From Protostelium mycophagum (lineage: Eukaryota > Evosea > Variosea > Protosteliida > Protosteliaceae), in contig MZNV01001864.1 of assembly GCA_002081555.1 (NCBI GenBank), positions 1 through 50,363 on the forward strand: a stretch of DNA of 50,363 nucleotides, written 5' to 3'. The notes beneath the pieces were generated by a model, which saw nothing but the letters and a program-made list of their open reading frames with translations, was not told the origin of the DNA and made no database searches. Positions 10,100-20,309 of the stretch are shown in pieces. How positions within the stretch are numbered: the stretch's first letter is position 1; each line of letters begins with the position of its first letter. The translations under genes were made by a program, and so were the position numbers.

Positions 10100-11195
10100 A
10101 TGTCTCGAGATCGAGGCCACAGTCCTCATTTGACCTGGAATCCGGTTCAATTAGAAGAGGAATCAATTATAGAGGAGCCAGTTGAAAATGATGAACGTAG
10201 AGTGGAGTATGATAACATCGTGAAAGAACAAGATCAGGAGGACATTGAAGAAGCACAACCAGAGGACAAGGTGTCGAGATGGCATACAATGATTCTAAAT
10301 GTCTAATCGCTTTTACAGTATAATGTGATCTATATCACCTTTTTCATCTTGGGAGCTGGCTGTCTGGTGAGTCATATCCGTGATGATGTTTTCAATCCAA
10401 CACATTGTCTGCCAAAGATTCTGGCGAATTCGCGGTTGGCATCATTTGGGCCAAACAACCAAAAGAGAAGCAATTTGCATGATTCCTTGTCATGATCAGC
10501 CGCTCTATCACAACAAAAACACTTGCTAGATAAAACAGCTTGTCCGCCATCTCCAAATCAACAGAATGCTCAAGTACACGACCATGATGCACTTCATCCT
10601 ATTCCACCTAAATTCTTTTTGCACATCGATGGTTTTTCTTCTCGATTTGATGCCAAAGAATGACAAAATCGATTGTTGATCATTTCCCAGGTGCCGTGGA
10701 TTGGTATGCTGACAGCTGTGGACTATTTCGAATATTTATTTCCAAATTTCAATTTCGAGTTCAATCTTTCCGTGGCGTACATGGTGCCCAATTGTTTGGT
10801 CCTCATCATCGTATCTATTTTCAATGCAACACAAGGTGCAAAATACAGGGTGAGTATTGTAGAGACGAATACCATTTTGGCGGGAAAACATTTACTATCT
10901 CTCACAATTTTCAAAGGTGTACATAGGATTTTTTTTGTTTGGGATCACTTTTTTCTTCATCCCATTTGTGGACGATTCCACCACAAAATCAGTCTTCATC
11001 CCATTTGTGGACGATTCCACCACAAAATCAGTCGGTTTCGGCATAACGATGACTGCTGCCGCCTTCTTCGGTTTTGCGGACGCCATAACACAAGGTCTTA
11101 CTCTTTCTGAAGAGATATCCTGAAGAATATTCAGGATCATTATATGGATTAGCCGGGATGTATCCTCCCACAGCAACGATGGCTCTGGTTGCAGG
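10100..11195 (+). CDS. Equilibrative nucleoside transporter (SLC29/ENT), N-terminal half
   Basis: Exons 10100-10270, 10319-10366, 10691-10849, 10917-11094 and 11135-11195 join in phase. A long acidic N-terminal tail (residues 1-57) precedes YITFFILGAGCL and then VPWIGMLTAVDYF, the ENT TM1 signature; TM2-TM4 follow, and FFGFADAITQG with SLYGLAGMYPPTATMALVAG is the ENT TM5 signature. Typical ENTs have 11 TM segments and over 400 residues. Here homology stops after TM5 at a possible donor (GTCAGT, 11196), and the next 70 bp enter a tRNA-Pro gene; no C-terminal half is visible before an ankyrin-like fragment. The gene may be truncated, or its 3' exons may be too diverged or distant to see. Exon 4 contains an exact in-frame 39-bp duplication. 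Confidence 0.72.
10955..11032 (+). repeat. Exact 39-bp in-frame tandem duplication
   Basis: Copies at 10955-10993 and 10994-11032 are identical and duplicate 13 codons (FIPFVDDSTTKSV) just after the fourth membrane segment of the nucleoside transporter. Perfect identity means it is recent, or an assembly or library artefact. Confidence 0.97.
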
Positions 11196-11265
11196 GTCAG
11201 TGATTCTGATTACAATATTCAAAAAAAAATTAAACACAAATTATGATTTGTGCCAAATCACAACT

Positions 11266-11336
11266 GGCTCTGTAGTTCAGTGGTAAAATACTACCTTAGG
11301 GTGGTAGTGCCTCGAGTTCGATTCTCGACAGAGCCC
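11266..11336 (+). tRNA. tRNA-Pro (anticodon AGG)
   Basis: A 71-nt cloverleaf: acceptor GGCTCTG pairs with CAGAGCC, D arm with TAGTTCAGTGGTAAA (A box), anticodon stem CTACC/GGTAG around TTAGGGT with AGG in the anticodon position, T arm TCGAGTTCGATTCTCGA (B box), discriminator C. No intron. A run of five T at 11340-11344 is the terminator. Confidence 0.96.
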
Positions 11337-11400
11337 CTCTTTTTGGTTTCATTTTCTCAACTGGAGGAACAAATACCAAAATTACAATCAAGATAATAAC

Positions 11401-11864
11401 ACAGGTTCATGCAGAAATGAACAGCCTTTGTGGCCAGAGTTACGTCAATTGTACGTTTCAAGATTTGCCACCGATTAGTGGAATTTTCTTCATAGCTCAA
11501 ATGTTGCCAAGTGAGTACCATTATTACAACTTGCTTTGGCACAAGAAGTCACGTTTGAAGAACAACACTTTGCAGCAGCTTCATCTGGCTGTCACTTAGA
11601 AGCAATGAAGTATTTACACAATCTTTTAGGAGGGATACACTGAAACATGCTTACAATGAGGCATTCAAGAGAGCCAAGGACCTGAGCCTCAATCTATGTC
11701 ATTGTAGGTCCGCGAAGATGTATCGCAGGTTTGAAGTAGCACACTATCTTCTATCATTGAGACACAAATGTGGAGTACAAGAGATTGAAGAGATGTTTGA
11801 TGAGGAGAGGGCAGACAGCGATGCATCATACAGAGAAGATCTGTTTGATAAAGACAGACACTGA
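11401..11864 (+). pseudogene. Ankyrin-like coding fragments, structure unresolved
   Basis: Segments at 11403-11510, 11580-11650 and 11646-11864 read like degenerate ankyrin repeats of the type common in amoebae: SSGCHLEAMKYLHNLL, then NEAFKRAKDLSLNLCHC and FEVAHYLLSLRHKCGVQ, ending with an acidic tail and a TGA at 11862-11864. The first two segments can be spliced in phase, but the second runs into a stop (TGA, near 11644) before the third, which is in another frame. No intron with an acceptable donor bridges them. It may be a decayed gene, an alternatively spliced one, or contain an assembly error. It lies just where the missing half of the nucleoside transporter would be. Confidence 0.35.
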
Positions 11865-12124
11865 ATGTGATGTGAGCACTGCGTTGAAGAATAAAATGCT
11901 TGAAATATCTAAGTATTATACTTTGAGCTAACAGGCCAGGTGACATAGCCATCTCTCCCATCTTCTTTCTGTCAGTATCCCGTTCTATAATTGTTGACTC
12001 TGTCCATGACATGCTGTATCTTCATCTTTTGGAAGGCCGTGTACCTCTTCTCCCCGATCTCTACCTCTATCTCTTCGCTCCTGACAATATAAATATTGAA
12101 GTTCTCGACAGATTCACTTCTTTC

Positions 12125-13652
12125 TCAACGGTGATTTGGCAATATCATTGGTGCGAAAAAGATGTGCGATATCGCAACACCGCACACTGCAACAGAATTT
12201 GCAAACCTCCTTATGTGTTTGATGACGCATTCTAGATACTCTACAAACATCCCGACGTCTATTCCCATGTTGGCTCTCAGCAGCATCTGGCACTCGTCAT
12301 GCCATTCTGACGGTGTCATATTGTTTTTGACGTCTGAAAGCTCCTTCTCCACCAATGACAGTTCATGCAGTATGGTTTCCCAGAATTGCTCCACGTTGCA
12401 CGCGTTTCCCTTCAAGCTTCAGAAGTTTTTTTTATGGAAAACCAATTTGTTTTATTATTATGATCTCACCCAATTATGGTTGATAGAGATAGTGTCCTCT
12501 ATATTATGTACCTGTGATGTATCAATCCCACCGACTTCCATAACTGTATGAGTATTGCTTGAAATCACCTGGTGGTACCAACCACTCGGTACAAAGATGG
12601 TCTCACCAGCTTCTTGGACTACCTCTATCTTTTGTGCATTCTTAAACAGTGGGAACCGTATTTCGTCCCAAGAGGCAACGTCGTTTAGAAAGTGTCCGTT
12701 GACGTCCTACACTCATCAAAATCTGCTATTCTCGGTTCCTTACCGCGACTTTACCCGTTAAAAAGACATATCAAAATAAAATTGTAATTTCCTACTTGAA
12801 AAAAATGGTTCTGTCCAGATGGAAATAAAATCCATTTTTTTTTTCCACAGATATTTGTAGACCAGGAATAGCTGCCAAACACATCACAGTGAAATCCGGT
12901 GAAAGATCCTGGAGATTTCGAGTCAGACCAAGTCACGTGATCGTCTCAACCTTTTGGTCCCATGTACACGAACCGGTAGTCGTCGTTTTTGTCGACGTGA
13001 TCCCAGTACAAATTGATCCAATCGTCAGAAAAATAAATCGGGACTTTGTAAAATTTCTGATCAGTCTGCAGGATTAACTTGATGTCTTAGTTGATTGTGA
13101 TTACCTGCTTGTGAAGATGCCAGTCCTTCAGATAAAGCAGAGGACCAACCCGTTCTTCCTGCTCTAATCGGTCATCAGCGACAAGAAGAGACGACATACC
13201 TCTTGGTTTAAAGACCTCCAGTAGTGTAGGTACTCTGAAACCTTCTTCACTGTGCGCTTTCCTCCTCCGTAATCGAGACTACACTCTGCGACTGGAGCGA
13301 TCAGGTGTCCATACTGTGCTTCAAGGTTCTCAAAATCTGGTGTTCCGTTCTGATTCTTTGTCAGATCAATCGTCCTAACAGATAAAACTACTTTGCACCA
13401 TTGATGAGTTGCAATCCAATTTTCTGCCAATCCATCTATGATCACAGGATGATTTGGCAGCAAATAATCTCTAAAGAACTCGTCATATGTGATCTCGTCA
13501 GCACGAACTCGCGATATAGTGCGAGAGTGTGACTTCGAGGATAACTGGACATGATTGTCCAGAGACTCCTCAGAAATGCTTCCTCTCATTGAAGTGCCGG
13601 GAACATCAATGTTGATCTGTTGGTCACGTGGTGTTTGGAGAATTTTGTTCAT
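12125..13652 (-). CDS. JMJD4: JMJD4-type JmjC 2-oxoglutarate lysyl hydroxylase
   Basis: Seven exons (13652-13200, 13161-13105, 13065-12951, 12908-12796, 12706-12569, 12511-12470, 12409-12125) join in phase and give about 400 residues, close to human JMJD4. Colinear motifs: ITYDEFFRDYLLPNHP, HLIAPVAECS, LLYLKDWHLHKQ, DDWINLYWDHV, then FHCDVFGSYSWSTNICG with the Fe-binding H-x-D (about residues 215 and 217), KKKWILFPSGQ, and EAGETIFVPSGWYHQ followed by VHNIEDTISINHNW supplying the distal His and the oxoglutarate pocket. Human JMJD4 hydroxylates a Lys of release factor eRF1 and supports translation termination. Conserved iron ligands suggest an active enzyme; the substrate is inferred from orthology. 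Introns carry GTCACGTGA and GATCACCTG-like words. Confidence 0.93.
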
Positions 13653-13689
13653 TGTAGACCGCAAACGAGGCTGCCATGGCTCGGTTTAT

Positions 13690-14760
13690 TTATTGTACAG
13701 GGATGTTTAATCGTTCGTGCAAGCGTTGGTATACAAGTGGTAGCCGTTGCGTCTGTACATCAAGAGGTAGTTCGTCTTCCTCATTCAGCAAAACATCGTT
13801 CATTTTTCCTGCGGTTTTCAGTAAAATCTCGTGGAAATTTGGTGGAAATCTCACTGGGATATTCTGTCAGCGGTATGATCACGTGACCGGGGTCAAAACC
13901 TAATTGGGCAGAGGAGAGGTCGAGGATTTGAGACTCTGTATTTTCAGATTCGATTTGGCAGAAATAATGTTTTATGCCGGTCTGCTTCATCCATTCCAGT
14001 TGAGATGCCTCACTTCCCGCCTTTGAATTTTAAATACGTATTTTTGGCGGGAAAACTCACCTCAAAGTCGCCAACCCAAACGAGGTCGCCCGTCTTCATG
14101 ATCCGGCTGAATGTCTTTATTTCTGTGATTTTTTTCGAATTCAACGTGACTTGTCTCTGCCTCATGATCTGATGTAAAGTGTCTGCAAAGAGGGCATTTG
14201 CCCAACATCTGTTTGTTACCATCCAATGAGAGAAGTACCATTCCCTGCAGCTGTGTCAAAAGTGTCTGATTGACTGATGAAAGCCCCACCACTCTGTTGG
14301 AAATACTTCTTTGAAGCATCTTCTTGTTGATTCCTCTCTATCTTCCCAGTCTGCTGAATTTAAAATTTGAAATGAACGTCTGGCGGGAAAGTCTCACCAG
14401 TATCGTCTTCGAGCTCCAGCTGGAGGATCACAAAGTTCGATCCAAGCTCTGGGATGTTCTTGGCCCCGTGAATGTGCCTTACACCCTGCGTGTTGCAGAA
14501 CTCAAGAGATTCCATATCGAAAACTTTGATGATCGATTCGATCGGAATTACTTGTGATCCCATTTCCCTTCGTGGTATTGATAGAGTTTTGTGAGTCTTG
14601 TTGCTTCACAGGCTTCCAGTAAGGTTCAAAGATTGAATAATGTATCGGGGTGTCTTTCGCCAATAGTTGGGGAGCCGAAACCGTCTGTCCTTTAAAAATG
14701 AAATCGTACTCTTTGATGTGTTTGCCCCTCGACCTCTTTGCAGTTGATGCAGGCACGTAA
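13690..14760 (-). CDS. Unrecognised multi-exon gene
   Basis: Several coding-like segments follow one another on the minus strand. In order: KRSRGKHIKEYDFIFKG with DTPIHYSIFEPYW (14756-14580), VFDMESLEFCNTQGVRHIHG and NFVILQLELEDDTG (about 14545-14395), a segment with VTNRCWANALFADTLHQ and KTGDLVWVGDFE (about 14222-14060), QLEWMKQTGIKHYFCQ with LDLSSAQLGFDPG (about 14005-13880), and a last exon ending LVYQRLHERLNIPVQ with stop at 13690-13692. The introns between them contain TTTCCCGCC and GTCACGTG words. The exact start and the first junctions are unclear; no ATG opens the first segment in frame, so an upstream exon is likely. I recognise no family. The gene is convergent with nothing and divergent from the GNAT gene at 14892. 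Confidence 0.45.
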
Positions 14761-14891
14761 TTTTATCATTTTAGCCGCTTTACGTAACTAACTCCGAATT
14801 TCCTTCACTGCGTAAGTCAGTCACGTGACCAAGGACAACCACGCGATGATGTCTAAAATTTTCATCGATTCACAATCAAACAATCAACATC

Positions 14892-15836
14892 ATGAACCAA
14901 GACGATTTGAACCTCTTTGATGGATACCACCTATCTTCCACTTTAGAGTGGGACTTGAAGGATGCTCCAGCTCTCGTCCGCATTCTAAACACACCAGAGG
15001 TATCATTTCCAATTTCTTTGATTTCAATTGACAAGGACAGGTCGCTTTCAACCTGATGACACCTCCATATCCTTATTTAAATTCACATGCGGAATGGTTC
15101 ATCGAGCACTGCAAAGGGAATGTTTTGGATGACAAAACGAAGACACCCATGACTTTTGCGATTCGTGACAGCAGTATGTGATCCGAAATGCATCCTGTAT
15201 TTGATCTTGACATGATAAAAAAATGTACAGCCACTGATTTGTTTTAGACGAGGAATTTATTGGAGTGATCGGATTATCAACTGATGGAGCCTCTATTCCG
15301 AAAGTCGCTGATGTCGCCAAAGCTGACCGTGGCAAAGACATTGTGAGCGAATTTCAACATTTTCAAACACTTTGTAATGCTGATCGCTGTTTAACAGGGA
15401 ACGCTGCTGAGCATTGGATATTATTTAGACACTAAACACCAGGGGAAAGGCTTGATTACCTGTGCGTTACAAAAAGTCATCGAAAAGGTGATTTTCACAA
15501 AAATTATATTTTCTTAAAAAAATATTATATTATAAATTACATGTATTTTTTTACGTCCAATGTACACTCAAGATCGCGGTTCGTTAACGAGAAATCACGT
15601 TTTGTTAGCGTGAAGATGAATAACAAAATAACAAATCTCAGTTTTGGAGGCCGTTGCTTTCACAACGTGATGACATCCTGATCATCGGATCATGTTTCGA
15701 TGACAACCCCGCATCAAAGAGGGTCCTGCAGAAGTGCGGGTTGAGATATCTCAAGACGTCAAAAGGGGATCACATTTCGCCAGCAGGCAAGGGAGGGAAG
15801 ACACATGACAGCTGGATCGCGGTTTTAGATCTATAA
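14892..15836 (+). CDS. GNAT N-acetyltransferase (RimJ/RimL type)
   Basis: Five exons (14892-14999, 15041-15173, 15248-15342, 15398-15487, 15642-15836) join in phase to 206 residues. The GNAT fold order is clear: N-terminal strand and helix, FIGVIGLS (strands 2-3), then IGYYLDTKHQGKGLITCALQ containing the acetyl-CoA-binding Q/R-x-x-G-x-G loop (HQGKG), and the C-terminal block DDNPASKRVLQKCGLRYL, which in this subfamily packs the CoA. Members acetylate protein N-termini, small amines or other substrates; the substrate cannot be told from sequence. The shared start region with the unrecognised gene on the other strand is about 130 bp and contains a GTCACGTGACC palindrome (14820-14830). Confidence 0.88.
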
Positions 15837-16073
15837 AGATCATGATCACCATATTTTATTATTTTATATAAAGATTATCAATGGTTATATTAATTCGATT
15901 GTTTATTATTCACAGTGCAAGAGATGTATAGATGCAACAGCACCGATCGTAAATGATGACGAGTGGATCCAACACAGTGTGTACACGCGCTTCAACATGT
16001 TGATTTATCTAAGGCGCTGTTCTCGTCGATAAAATGAGGCTTTTATGATCTCTTGATTTATTTCTACTATTGT

Positions 16074-17900
16074 CTACAATGCTGCAGCCATAGCGAAGAG
16101 AACTGTCATCACGGTAACAGTCACAAGGACGGCACCACTCTCCGTCTGTGGTGTAGTCGACTCAGTCAGAGGTATAGACGACTGAGTGGGGGCTGTATAA
16201 CTGACATTGTACCGCTGCACAACAGTTGTCGCGCTGACGCTGTCGTCAGCACATAATATCTTCATCCTGAGAAGCATGACGTCGGACTCAGGCTTCGGAG
16301 GTTCGTGATGGACCGTCGAGCCATGCTCAGGAGCCAAATACGACAGAATAGTGAAGTTTGTCGTCTCGCCTATCTATGATTCAGTGGCATGAAACACGAT
16401 AGGATGAGTACCGTTTGGCATGGCGAAGGCGTATTGTATAACAGTATTGTTGTAGTCGTTGAAGGCTGTTGCGTAAGATCCCAGGGAGGTGGATCCGGCT
16501 TTCTCGCAGGTTCTCGTATTAACGTCTCTATAAGATAGATCCGAACCTTCGCGGTCAATTTTGTTCCAAAGAACATTTCCAAAGATATTTTAATTCACAT
16601 ACCGATCGACCCGTTGTAGTACGAGATGGTGTTATACGGAAATTGTGCTTTCATGCCTGGAGTATAGCAATAACTCGCTGGCCCACATTGCATAGGTGAA
16701 GCACACTTGAAATCTCCCGTACACACAGACGCGTTATATCGATCAACTTTTGATATCATATATACAGTCAACATTCTGACCACTTCTGCTCCCCCTACGC
16801 TCACCACAGTACTGAGCAACACGCTGCCATCACGGCTGACAAGTACAGGGCCCAATGTATTGAAACTATCGCTTTCGAGACTCTGGCTATCTACAATCAA
16901 TATGTGTTCAGAAAAAGAGGGTACACTTGTACCTATCATATGGAAAGGGGAGAGCTTCTTTGAGGTGATAACGGTTCAGTCGACTCTCGCTGTTTTGCCA
17001 CACATACACGAACTGGCCGTCCGAAGATAGTCTGGCCGACTGAGAATATGTAGAGGTAAAATCTAAAGTCCTATTTCTGAGTGCGGTCGATCTACAACGA
17101 GGTAAGCAGTTCATGGGATCATTGCACGAAAGTGAGTGAAAATTCGACTCACGTCAAGTTGTATGCGGTGCAGATATTCTGCCCACATAATATCGCTATA
17201 TTGTTTGAGGATATAGATATCGTGTCTACAACTGTATTCCACACATCGAACACCGCTCCATTGTTCATCTTTCCGTTAGCCCAATCAATTGATCCGTTGT
17301 AGATAGAGCGCCCCAGCCCCTTGGCGTAGATGCTAGCACCGAAATATTGGCTTAAAGAGGGCGTGAACCCCGCGTTCACAGACAGACTGGTGTTGTCGGA
17401 GAACTTGAGTCGATACTCTTGTCCTATACGTTCATAAAAGGTGTAGCGGTTGCCTGAGTTGTAGATCAGCCTGGTCCCGTCTTCACTCAGGCGCAGAGGT
17501 GTATAGCGATATAAGATCGTCATGGAGAATTCCGTACAGCAAGGGACGGGTATAGTCGTGAACTGCGATGATGTCATGATCTCGAATCAACATCAGTACT
17601 GACATTAGTCCACTTTCCCTCGAAAGAGAAGACTGTGACTTGAGAGAGGTGGTTATCGAGTGCTGCCAGCACCTTTCCGTTTCCGGACAGTGCCACGCCG
17701 ATGTATTGACCGACGAGTTCTACAGCGAAGGTCTGTCCATAATTCGTAGAGACGAGCAGAGATGAAGTTCCGTCCCCTATCGCCACGACCTTGCCTTCAG
17801 AAGACATGGCCGCGATCTCGGCAGTCAAATTGGTCTGCTTTACAGTAAGGTCCAGAGCACATGTTGTGGCTATCGCAAACAGAATGAGGAGAGCTCTCAT
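16074..17900 (-). CDS. Secreted, probably GPI-anchored beta-rich surface protein
   Basis: Six exons (17900-17604, 17562-17153, 17091-16933, 16886-16603, 16546-16412, 16369-16074) join in phase and encode 526 residues. The N-terminus is a signal peptide (MRALLILFAIATTCALD). The body has recurring strand-loop units such as SSEGKVVAIGDG, LSGNGKVLAALDN, LSEDGTRLIYN and LSSDGQFVYVW, reminiscent of beta-propeller blades, many N-x-S/T sequons, and a Cys pattern CTGDFKCASPMQCGPASYC typical of extracellular domains. The C-terminus is a Thr/Ser/Pro-rich stalk followed by a terminal hydrophobic segment (VTVTVMTVLFAMAAAL), the usual GPI-addition layout. The 42-bp intron at 16370-16411 is needed to avoid a TAG; without it the gene would look broken. 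Surface adhesion or sensing is an inference; no named family recognised. Confidence 0.75.
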
Positions 17901-18467
17901 GGTATCGGTATAGATGCTGAGAAGTACTATATATGAAACGACAATACAAATTTTCAAACGCGAGTCGTTTCGCGTGCGGGAGCGAAAAAATCCCTCGGTA
18001 ACAACCGCCTTGTTAAATCGCGGTTTGTAACTGCTCACAAGGAAATAGACGTCTATTTCTCCGAGACACGGTAAGTTGCTGTGAATATTGCACGGTAACA
18101 ACCGTGCTTCCAAAAAAGAATCTTTCCACCCCCGAACTTCCATTCTGACATTATTCTCGCGCCATTCCAAATTATTCTTCCGTATTATTATTAATACCGT
18201 GACCTTCATGAAAACATCACTTGCCCAATCTTCTTTATTTTTATCGAGATGAACTGCGTTATATAATTTCTTTAATAATTCTTTAGATGCATTTGATAAT
18301 ATTTCTTAAATATTTCGGCTTGAAGCCTGATATTTTTTAGATATCCACTTTGCCTTCAGAAAATCTGCGATTGTGCGAGAAAAATGGCGGGAAATGAGGT
18401 GTTTCCCGCGCTGAGACTTTTGAAATGTTCGAAGCTTTGCTTAATTCAATTTTATGTGTGAAGTGGA
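17901..18467. other. Intergenic region with palindromes
   Basis: No supported ORF. A perfect 18-bp palindrome (GAAATAGAC/GTCTATTTC) lies at 18042-18059, and a perfect hairpin with 7-bp arms (GCACGGT, loop AACA, ACCGTGC) at 18090-18107. A related GGTAACAACCG sequence sits at 17998-18008. They lie 100-200 bp upstream of the secreted-protein gene and may be promoter elements. Confidence 0.6.
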
Positions 18468-19867
18468 TTATTGTGCCTTTTTCTTCAAAGCTCTAGCTCT
18501 GATGCTAAGTCCTACATTTTTCAGTATTTCAAAAAAATTTAATTTCCCAGAAAAAAATATTCCGGAAAAAAATTTTAATTTCCCAGAAAAAATATATTCT
18601 GGAAAAAAATTGTAAAAGCCTAAAAGTTATAAAAATTACCGTTTGACAACAAGAAGTTGGCCAAGTAAGAAGAAGGTAACAACTTGCTGGCGGACAGTTG
18701 TAGATCGTGAGGCCAGTAAGGGATCACAAAAGCGTCATAGCCGATCTGCTTCACAAAAGCGCGGGCAAACTGCTCGGGGGAAGCGACCATGAGGGAGGGC
18801 TTTCTGATCTTAGACAACTTGCTCACAACGTAAGCGGGAAGCTGGACCTGGACGAAAACACCCTTGGACTTGTACCTGAGAAGGTGAGCGGACTTTTGGA
18901 AATTTGAATTTTGGCGGGAAATTGACTTTTTAAAATCTTGCGGTACAACAGTGATGTAGTGCAGTGGTTGGCCTGCGGCAAGCCCAAGACACAGACGGCT
19001 GGCAGATTATAACAAAAGAAAACTGGACTCACTCGTGGTGGAGGGCAACAGAGTAGTTGTTCATGAATGCCTTTGTGGCGCTGTAAACGGCGTAAAGAGG
19101 CTCGCTCACAAGACTGCTAGCAGAGCTGACGTTGATGATGCTTCCGCGCTTTCTACATTATTTTAGCCCTGATGCACGTGGCTTTAGATGGATTGCTCTA
19201 CCTCTGGAGCATGCCGGGGAGGACAGCGTCGGTCATCTCCATGGTTCCTGTTATCATTATTTCTTGCTAGAACATCTCTGAATGATCTTTACCTTCGATG
19301 TTGACGCGGATGAGATTCTGGACGGTTTGGGACTCGAGTTCGTGGTAGTACTGTGCGTGGTCGTAAGACACACCGACATTGTTCACTATTAGATGATCAG
19401 AATCGAAGATAAAGGCGACAATGATCACCTAAAATTCCAATGTCAAGGGTCTGAGCGGCCGAACGGAAGGCGTTGAACTTGGCAGTGCCCTCAGTGCTGA
19501 AGTCGATCGACAAAGTCTTTGTCTCGACAGAGTACTTGGACTCTATTTTAGATCAGAAAGATCAAAAGATGGAGATGATACCAATGTCTTTGGCGAGCTG
19601 ATCCAACTTGGATTGCGTTCTGCTGATCAAGAATACGTTCATCTTTCTCTTGGCGAGGGCCTCAGCAATCGCTTTTCCAATTCCATCAGTAGCTCCAGTG
19701 ACAACTACAATCTTTAGGTCCTGATCATGACAAAGAATAGAAAATGGACCTGCCCAGCTGCCGTATTTGGTGAGATTCTTCTCCTTTCTGACGAAATGTC
19801 TGTTGACGAAAGGCACAAAGTAGAGGAGTGAAGCTCCAAAGAGAAGAAAGACCAGCTCGAAGATCAT
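18468..19867 (-). CDS. HSD17B12: Very-long-chain 3-ketoacyl-CoA reductase (HSD17B12/KCR)
   Basis: Eight exons (19867-19750, 19704-19582, 19542-19429, 19385-19293, 19247-19202, 19152-19033, 18875-18640, 18511-18468) join in phase to 297 residues. An N-terminal membrane helix ([15 protein letters not shown]) precedes [20 protein letters not shown], the NAD(P)-binding TGxxxGIG motif split by an intron. [12 protein letters not shown] follows, then INVSSASS and YSATKAF, giving the catalytic Ser and Y-x-x-x-K (about residues 188-192). [19 protein letters not shown] and a di-lysine-like tail ([12 protein letters not shown]) match the ER-resident family. It catalyses the first reduction of the microsomal fatty-acid elongation cycle; the human member also reduces estrone. 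An ER role is well supported by the KKxx-like end. The last intron is 128 bp and separates a 14-codon exon. Confidence 0.95.
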
Positions 19868-20003
19868 ACTGTCTATCGATATCCAAGTTCGATTCGATTT
19901 TTGTTCGTCGCGTAAGCACCACAGTTTTACAACACGATATCATCTTGATCACCATCTACACAGTTGTAGAAACAAAATAAACATTCTAAATTCTAATAAA
20001 AAT

Positions 20004-20294
20004 TTAATCTTCTTTTGCAAAATCTAAAAAGTCTCCTTCCTCCTCTTCCGTGCCCGCGTGAAATTTGCATTTTTCTAAATTTTTTTCTAATCTTTTCGTG
20101 ATTTTTTCTTCCTTCTTCTCTTTTTTTCGAATCTTTCCGGACCAAGGGTAGATCACCTTCTCTTCGATTTGTGGCTCTACATCTACAACGAGAGGGGGCG
20201 TCAGCGTGGCCAGAAATTCACTGCAGTTTTCAATGAGTTTTCTGTTGGTTGACAGATGGTTTTGTACTGAGCAGCACGCTGCAAAGTGGGTCAT
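20004..20294 (-). CDS. Small charged ORF downstream of the dihydrouridine synthase
   Basis: An open frame of 96 codons from ATG 20292-20294 begins MTHFAACCSVQNH and ends in a Lys/Glu-rich coil (IRKKEKKEEKITKRLEKN) and the acidic end GDFLDFAKED. It could be a small separate gene or an alternative C-terminal exon of the upstream synthase; I could not find a splice that joins the two in phase. Function unknown. Confidence 0.35.
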   Translation of the reverse strand: MTHFAACCSVQNHLSTNRKLIENCSEFLATLTPPLVVDVEPQIEEKVIYPWSGKIRKKEKKEEKITKRLEKNLEKCKFHAGTEEEEGDFLDFAKED

Positions 20295-20309
20295 GAATAA
20301 TTTGTTTGA

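Noticed and set aside
16370-16412. In-frame TAG suggesting a broken or read-through secreted-protein gene
   Set aside because: A 42-bp GT-AG intron (16370-16411) removes it and keeps phase on both sides, and similar intron sizes occur in other genes here.
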